DNA of 64,000 nt from Methanothrix thermoacetophila PT (GTDB lineage Archaea > Halobacteriota > Methanosarcinia > Methanotrichales > Methanotrichaceae): positions 992,001 to 1,056,000 of the forward strand of contig NC_008553.1 in the NCBI RefSeq assembly GCF_000014945.1. Reading direction: 5' to 3'. Each line of letters begins with the position of its first letter. The first letter of the stretch is position 1. The translations under genes and the position numbers were made by a program. The notes beneath the pieces were generated by a model. The model ran no database searches. It saw only the letters and a program-made list of their open reading frames with translations, and was not told the origin of the DNA. Below, one piece after another: positions 59,353-64,000 of this stretch.

Positions 59353-59832
59353 ATGGGTAGAAAGAGAGTTCATGAAGTGAGTTTGAAAGAAGGCGAACGA
59401 GATGAGCTTGAGAGTTTCATCAGGAAGGGTAAAGCCTCCGCGAGGAGTCTGACGCGTGCGAGGATACTGCTTCTTGCGGATGATGGCAGGAGTGACAAAG
59501 AGATAGTAGATGTGTTGAAGGTTTGCAGGGGTACGGTGCGTAATACACGTGACAGGTACTGGAAGGGTGGTCTTGATTGCGCGCTGAATGAGAAGCCGCG
59601 GAGTGGAGCACCATCCAAGATAGATGGGCGGGTTGAAGCTGAGCTGACGCTTCTTGCGTGCTCCGATCCACCAGACGGCAGATCGAGATGGACTGTCATG
59701 CTTCTCAGAGATAAGCTTGTTGAGATGGGCGTTGTGGATTCGATATCTCATATGACAGTGTACAGGACATTGAAAAAAAAAAAAAAAAAAAAAGCTCAAG
59801 CCATGGCTCGAGAAGAGGTGGTGTATAGGTAA
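59353..59832 (+). CDS. IS630-family transposase, N-terminal frame (interrupted by poly-A)
   Basis: The 5' frame encodes the helix-turn-helix part: KASARSLTRARILLLADDGR, DKEIVDVLKVCRGTVRNTRDRY and SKIDGRVEAELTLL, up to MTVYRTLKK at the 21-A run 59773-59793. Beyond it this frame gives unrelated residues to a stop at 59832. The true continuation (KLKPWLEKRWCIGNITG) is in another frame, so one base more or less in the run is needed to restore a full transposase. Slippage on the run could do this. Confidence 0.8.
   Translation: MGRKRVHEVSLKEGERDELESFIRKGKASARSLTRARILLLADDGRSDKEIVDVLKVCRGTVRNTRDRYWKGGLDCALNEKPRSGAPSKIDGRVEAELTLLACSDPPDGRSRWTVMLLRDKLVEMGVVDSISHMTVYRTLKKKKKKKAQAMAREEVVYR
59773..59793 (+). 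promoter_or_regulatory. Run of 21 A inside the transposase gene (possible slippage site)
   Basis: The run occupies exactly seven Lys codons in the upstream frame. The downstream frame needs a run length of 20 or 23. A homopolymer this long is prone to RNA or DNA polymerase slippage, and to sequencing error. Confidence 0.6.
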
Positions 59833-60481
59833 CATCACGGGCGACTTCATATGGCATATGGAGGACGTGCTGGATGTTTACGAGCAGCCCTATGACCCGA
59901 AGCGTCCTGTGATCTGTTTTGACGAAAGAACATGTCAGCTGTTAGGCGATACGATAGTCCCGATACCCATGAAGCCAGGCAGCCCGAGGAAGGAACATTA
60001 CGAGTACGAGCGCAACGGCACTTGCTGCGTATTCATGGCGTTTGAACCTCTTGCTGGCAGAGGGATTGTCTCTGTCAGGGAACGTCGAACAAAGATCGAT
60101 TATGCAGAGTTCATGGTGGATCTCGCGAATCAGTATCCGGATGCAGAGAAGATCATCGTCGTCCAGGACAACCTCAATACTCACACCATGGGCTCATTCT
60201 ATGATGCAATGCCTCCAGATGACGCTTTCAAGCTCGCAAAACAGTTTGAGTTCAATTACACTCCAAAAAAGGGTAGCTGGCTCAACATGGCTGAGATAGA
60301 GCTATCGGCATTATCAAAACAGTGCCTCGACCGGAGAATACCTGACATCAACAAACTGAGAGACGAAATCAATATCTGGCAACAGGAACGAAATGCAATC
60401 CGCGCAACTGTACAGTGGAAGTTCAGCAAAGATAACGCCAGAGCAAAACTCAAACGACACTACAATACGGTTAAAAATTAA
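59794..60481 (+). CDS. IS630-family transposase, catalytic C-terminal frame
   Basis: This frame is open from the poly-A run onward: KPWLEKRWCIGNITGDFIWH, then the DDE domain. Catalytic residues: Asp in VICFDERTCQ, Asp in VVQDNLNTH and Glu in GSWLNMAEIELSAL. The end PKKGSWLNMAEIE...ARAKLKRHY is typical of IS630. The first ATG in frame (59858) lies inside the domain linker, so independent translation would lack the DNA-binding part. Probably expressed only as a frameshifted fusion. Confidence 0.82.
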
Positions 60482-60594
60482 TGTTAAGGAGCACTAGTAA
60501 ATCAAGAGCAAATATTTGATCAGCTTGTGTGTGATGAGGAGGAGCTTTACGATGGGGCAACTCTTAAGTAAGATGATGTAGGAGGAATTCCGTG

Positions 60595-61137
60595 ATGCAT
60601 AAGCTAGGCCGCTTGTTTCGGAGCTTTATAAATGCCAATACCAAAATCAGCCATTGGTTTGACAGTTTGCTTCCTGCGAAGTATCGTATTGAGGGATATC
60701 AGGATGTGCTACACTCCGTCATACCCAAATATGTTCGTGATGACTGGGTCGTTTATGATATTGGTGGCGGAAAGAACCCATATGTAACGATAGACATGAA
60801 ATCAAAGCTTAATCTTCATATCATTGGAGTCGATATCAATGAGAATGAGCTCAACACCGCACCTCTCGGTGTTTATGACAAGAAGATAGTTGCTGATATA
60901 ACTAAGTACGAAGGTACTTGTGATGGCGATTTAGCTGTATGCCTTGCAGTGCTGGAGCATGTCCAAAATGTCGAAGCTGCATTGCGGGGAATTAACAGCT
61001 GTCTCAAAAGAGGTGGGCTTTGTGTGATATTTGTACCATCTAAAAATGCTATTTATGCTAAAATTAACAGGATATTGCCACAAGATTTGAAGAAAAAAAT
61101 ACTGTTCTCCATATTTCCAAATTGCTGTGTTGGATAA
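60595..61137 (+). CDS. SAM-dependent methyltransferase, 3' end altered by an insertion sequence
   Basis: 180 residues from ATG 60595 (GTG 60592 possible) with AGGAGG upstream. Class I methyltransferase core: VVYDIGGGKNPYVT (SAM-binding loop), IIGVDINENELNTAP, and VCLAVLEHVQNVEAALRGIN. The last codons (CVG and stop) come from the end of an IS5-type element inserted at about 61125. Beyond the element, from 62110, the original frame would add KLFHTK and stop, so only a few residues were lost. The substrate may be a sugar of the surface polymer. Activity may be retained. Confidence 0.78.
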   Translation: MHKLGRLFRSFINANTKISHWFDSLLPAKYRIEGYQDVLHSVIPKYVRDDWVVYDIGGGKNPYVTIDMKSKLNLHIIGVDINENELNTAPLGVYDKKIVADITKYEGTCDGDLAVCLAVLEHVQNVEAALRGINSCLKRGGLCVIFVPSKNAIYAKINRILPQDLKKKILFSIFPNCCVG

Positions 61138-62109
61138 GTAGCTTTATATTCATATATTCTCTCTTATTCTTTCAAGAATCTTCGTCATAATGTTATACGC
61201 TTAAAATTATAGTATAAAATGTGAACATCCTGCGTACTTCGCGAATCATGCCTTCCTTCGAAGTGGCCCTCACAGTCTCGCCAAATATCCTCTTAATTGC
61301 TGAGAATACACTTTCAGCCGCCCACCTTCTTCCATATCCATGCACAATTTTCCAACTGTGGTATCCATACTTCATAAACTCAAGAACTGGTTCGGCTCTG
61401 GACGAGCCTGCTTTGACGATAGCATTCTTCCTGATCTTGATTCCAGGCATATCTACGCCCTTCTCTTTCATGAAATCGAATACCCCCTCCTTATCATAAG
61501 CTCCATCCATCAGTGAATCTTCAAGCTTAACATCTTCCAGCAGCGGTTTTACCATCTCATGATCAGTGACGGTCTCATCGGTTATCTCGAAGGTTACGGG
61601 CTTCCTTGTTTCAACATCTACGGCGATATGCACTTTTATCCAGCCTCTGCGTTCAACACCATGACTTTCTCTCATCCAGTCGCCTCTATTCGTAACCTTC
61701 ATTCCTGTTGAGTCAACTGCGACCACTAAATCGTTATCAGGTATTGGAATATTCAACTCCAAATTCGTAATCCTCTGCCATAATGTCGAATAATCGGCAG
61801 CCAACAGCCCAGGAACAAATCCGCTTAGCGCCTGAATAAATCCTTCGAGCTGCCTGTATGGTAAATGAAGAAAGGCGTATGCTAAACCACAAAATTGAAT
61901 AAATGTCTCAGGATAGCGATAGGGTCTGCCATTCTTGTTCTTATTCATCTTCAGTAGCTCTTCATCCCAATTATTCACAAAGTCAGTGCTAAGGTAAAAC
62001 CATCCTCGCCTAACCAATTTCTCATTGTATTCGCGCCAATTGCGGTTATCCTCATAGGCCATGAAATATATTATATATTTTCCTAGTTTAAATAGTTATC
62101 CAACACAGC
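61124..62109 (-). mobile_element. IS5-family insertion sequence
   Basis: 986 bp with perfect 14-base inverted ends (gctgtgttggataa and ttatccaacacagc). It carries one intact transposase gene on the minus strand. The target duplication is unclear because the ends begin with gc, which may itself be the duplicated target. Confidence 0.85.
61193..62062 (-). CDS. IS5-family transposase
   Basis: 289 residues, apparently intact. DDE residues: Asp in LVVAVDSTGMKVTNRG, Asp in DSLMDGAYDKEG, Glu in RRWAAESVFSAIKRIFGE. An N-terminal region GRPYRYPETFIQFCGLAYAF is typical of the group. It catalyses cut-and-paste movement of the 986-bp element. The ATG at 62062 lies 34 bases inside the right end. AT-rich, like the surrounding island. 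Confidence 0.92.
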   Translation of the reverse strand: MAYEDNRNWREYNEKLVRRGWFYLSTDFVNNWDEELLKMNKNKNGRPYRYPETFIQFCGLAYAFLHLPYRQLEGFIQALSGFVPGLLAADYSTLWQRITNLELNIPIPDNDLVVAVDSTGMKVTNRGDWMRESHGVERRGWIKVHIAVDVETRKPVTFEITDETVTDHEMVKPLLEDVKLEDSLMDGAYDKEGVFDFMKEKGVDMPGIKIRKNAIVKAGSSRAEPVLEFMKYGYHSWKIVHGYGRRWAAESVFSAIKRIFGETVRATSKEGMIREVRRMFTFYTIILSV

Positions 62110-62438
62110 AAACTTTTTCATACTAAGTAGATATTTTATTAGTTTCTATATGAGTATTTCGGTTTCTATAATACGTTTTTAGTTATCCAGATGGATACTT
62201 TTTCATGTATATGTAATGACTTGACATTGTTCTCTACTACTATCTTCCGGCAACGTTAAAATAAAATATTTTCAATTTATATTGCCTTTCTACTTTAGAA
62301 AGGGGGTAGAGGCGATTGAGGTTTGATTTGAGGAGGCGAGATCTTTTTGTGTCTATAACTATATTGAGATATATTTGTATGAAGTATAACGATATTTTCT
62401 GGGTTGGGACATGCGATGTGAGCAACCGTGGACGTTAG
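62110..62438. other. AT-rich spacer between two insertion sequences
   Basis: About 330 bases. It begins with the displaced last codons of the methyltransferase gene (to 62130). The rest has no supported gene; ctttctactttagaaaggg (62286-62304) forms a small hairpin. Confidence 0.45.
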
Positions 62439-63686
62439 TACGTGGAGGGTTTGCTGTTAAACCGCGGTCAAGGGAACTGCACCAGGTTTGCGAAGACTGT
62501 AAGGAAGAGCACCTCGCAGTCGTTGCAGAACTTCATCACGGATTCGCCGTGGGACGAGAGGAAGGTCATAGAGAGGCTCCAGAGGGACATTGCAGAACTG
62601 ATCGGAGATCCAGTTGAAGGTTCGATACACATAGATGAGACAGGATTCCCGAAGCAGGGCACCCATTCGGTGGATGTTCAGAGGCAGTACTGCGGCCGGC
62701 TTGGTAAAGTCGATAACTGCCAGGTGGGTGTCTTTCTCGGATACGTAAACGGCTCACGTCGAACACTTATCGATGGTCAGATGGTCAGCTGTATCTCCCA
62801 GAGGAGTGGGCGAACAACAGCAGGCTGCGCAACAAATGCAAGGTTCCGAAGGATGTGAGGTTCAGGACGAAAGCCGAGATCGGGCTCGATATGGTGCTCA
62901 ACGCCCGTAAAAACGGAGTCCCTTTCGGCTGGGTCGGAATGGACTGTTTCTACGGCGAACAGTCACATCTCCGGAAGAAGCTCGATGAGGAAGGGCTGGT
63001 CTATATCGCAGACATAGCCAGGGACACTCGAGTCTGGATCAAAATGCCTGAGATCGGCATACCAGAACGAAATGGAGATCGAATTCCATCGCGCAAACGG
63101 GTTCTCGACGGCGAACCTGAGCCGATAGAGGTACAGAAGCTCAAAGACCAGATTCGGGATTGGTCTATTGTAACAGGGATACAGAGCGAAAGGTGCTCCA
63201 GATCGAGATCGCTGCCATACGAGTCCATCCGGTCGAGGAGAGACTGCCAGGCAAGGAACAATGGCTCATAATCAGAAAAGATTCTGGAAGCTCATCATTC
63301 AAGTACCAGGCTATCGAACGCACCATGTGATACTGAAATCGAGCGACTCGCCAAAATGTCATGCAGCCGCTACTGGATCGAACGCGCGTTCGAAGATGCT
63401 AAAGGTGTCGCATCACTCGCAGATTATGAGACCCGATCGTGGAGATGCTGGCATCACCACGTCAGGTCTTCCTCGCAATGCTCGCTGTACTGATGATGCA
63501 GATCCAACTCGGTTCAAAGGCAGATCTGCTGACAGTCCAGGACGCAAGGAGATACTCGAGGTCATACTCCCAAGAGGAATGATCGATGATCGCACACTCC
63601 TGGAAATCATAAAGGCCAGGCATAAAGCAAGAGTCTCTGCCAGAGTATCGCACCACCGAAGATCTGCAGCATCGTCCTCTAAATAG
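62439..63686 (+). pseudogene. Decayed IS701-type transposase
   Basis: Pieces in several frames give a recognisable IS701-like DDE protein: YVEGLLLNRGQGN, LQNFITDSPWDERKVIERLQ, HIDETGFPKQGTHSVDVQRQ with YCGRLGKVDNCQVGVFLGYV, then after a shift FRTKAEIGLDMVLNARKNGV and PFGWVGMDCFYGEQSHL, then YWIERAFEDAKG and DYETRSWRCWHHHV. The N-terminal 50-60 residues are absent and at least three frameshifts are present, so it is inactive. GC-rich compared with the AT-rich flank to its left. Confidence 0.8.
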
Positions 63687-64000
63687 TAGTAGGAGATGAC
63701 AGTGTCAAGTTAATTTGGCTTTTTATACCCAAAGTCTGCTTATGCCTGGTGGGAGCGTTCCGGAACGAAAATGGAATTGCTGTGGTGCCTCAGGTCGTCG
63801 GGTTCGGTGACGACCTCCTGGAGGAGGCGAACAGAGCGCTGAGGCTGTGAGAGCGCTCGCGATGAGGTGCATATTGTGGAGAGGCCCTTTATCCAGAGCT
63901 GGGCTGCTGCACATCATACCATCATCTGTGCTCCGATATCCCCATGCTGCCCATCGAGGGTTGCCGGCTATTTTGAGCCAAGCTCAAAAAATATTTAAGC
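63687..64000. other. Right-edge region: gene debris and a promoter-like end
   Basis: A 35-codon open stretch ending at 63850 (GIAVVPQVVGFGDDLLEEAN then RALRL and stop) looks like the C-terminus of an unrecognised protein. From 63851 to the edge no gene is seen. The last bases (aaaaaatatttaag, 63986-63999) resemble a TATA element for a gene beyond the window, preceded by a small gagc/gctc hairpin. Confidence 0.4.

Larger units (their letters stand above)
59305..60494 (+). mobile_element. IS630-family insertion sequence
   Basis: 1190 bp bounded by gtgctccataaca and its near-inverse tgttaaggagcac, flanked by TA on both sides, the standard IS630 target duplication. It carries one transposase gene in two frames. 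The inserted position is within a glycosyltransferase relic. Confidence 0.85.
59200..60571 (+). pseudogene. Glycosyltransferase C-terminal relic split by IS630-type element
   Basis: Before the element (59200-59304) one frame gives ESVVQPRKSVALADAITQFT then NLALGENQ. After it (60497-60571) the same frame resumes with LVNQEQIFDQLVCDEEELYD and stops at 60569. Joined across one TA target the frame is continuous. The pattern (VxPxxSxALADAI...) resembles the C-terminus of family 4 glycosyltransferases. The N-terminal part is absent, so the gene was already truncated or only its tail was captured. Confidence 0.5.

Overview
The window looks like a chromosome segment of a thermophilic acetoclastic methanogen, most likely Methanothrix (formerly Methanosaeta) thermophila or a close relative. 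This identification comes from gene content read by eye, not from a database search. Archaeal signs include a group II chaperonin, RadB, an archaeal-type Rnz, a methanopterin-pathway synthase, a class II HMG-CoA reductase with a UbiD-type decarboxylase, a HARP-type RNase P protein, TATA-box promoters and several leaderless-looking starts.

Left and middle part (1-38 kb). This is mostly housekeeping DNA with dense, overlapping genes. In order: a formate dehydrogenase cluster with two catalytic subunits and an FAD/NAD(P) reductase subunit (minus strand); a thermosome; a pair of LolC/FtsX-type permeases without an ATPase; pdxS-pdxT; an AmmeMemoRadiSam radical SAM gene; a tandem universal stress protein; small archaeal families (amphi-Trp, DUF555, DUF151, DUF131); radB, rnz, ileS, an MgtA-type P-ATPase and hisS; an M42 peptidase; a chorismate-lyase-like/RFAP-synthase fusion; hmgA-pheA; tRNA-Gly(GCC); HARP; a large tail-anchored TPR protein; a UbiD decarboxylase; an MBL hydrolase; an OB-fold protein; a 57-residue zinc-ribbon protein; and YjbQ. 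Intergenic gaps carry at least three families of short dispersed repeats, two with terminal inverted repeats.

Surface-polysaccharide region (38-63.7 kb). A GlcNAc-1-P transferase-like protein and a Wzz-like protein are followed by decayed toxin-antitoxin genes. Next come five acylphosphatase-like genes, four of them near-identical in tandem, that differ in the number of a 21-bp (7-residue) coiled-coil repeat. A tightly overlapping ugd-rfbD-rfbA-rfbC-rfbB operon would make dTDP-L-rhamnose. After another broken toxin-antitoxin pair comes an island of flippase, FrhB-like protein, pyruvyl transferase, three glycosyltransferases and a Wzy-like polymerase. Base composition drops sharply to AT-rich from about 54.85 kb, partway through one glycosyltransferase gene.

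Right end (59-64 kb). This part is full of mobile elements. An IS630-type element is inserted in a glycosyltransferase relic, and its transposase is split at a run of 21 A. An IS5-type element is inserted near the 3' end of a methyltransferase gene. A decayed IS701-type transposase follows, then gene debris. The most unusual features are the tandem acylphosphatase/coiled-coil family with length-variable heptads, the poly(A)-interrupted transposase, the mosaic glycosyltransferase, the chorismate-lyase/RFAP-synthase fusion and the dispersed inverted-repeat elements.
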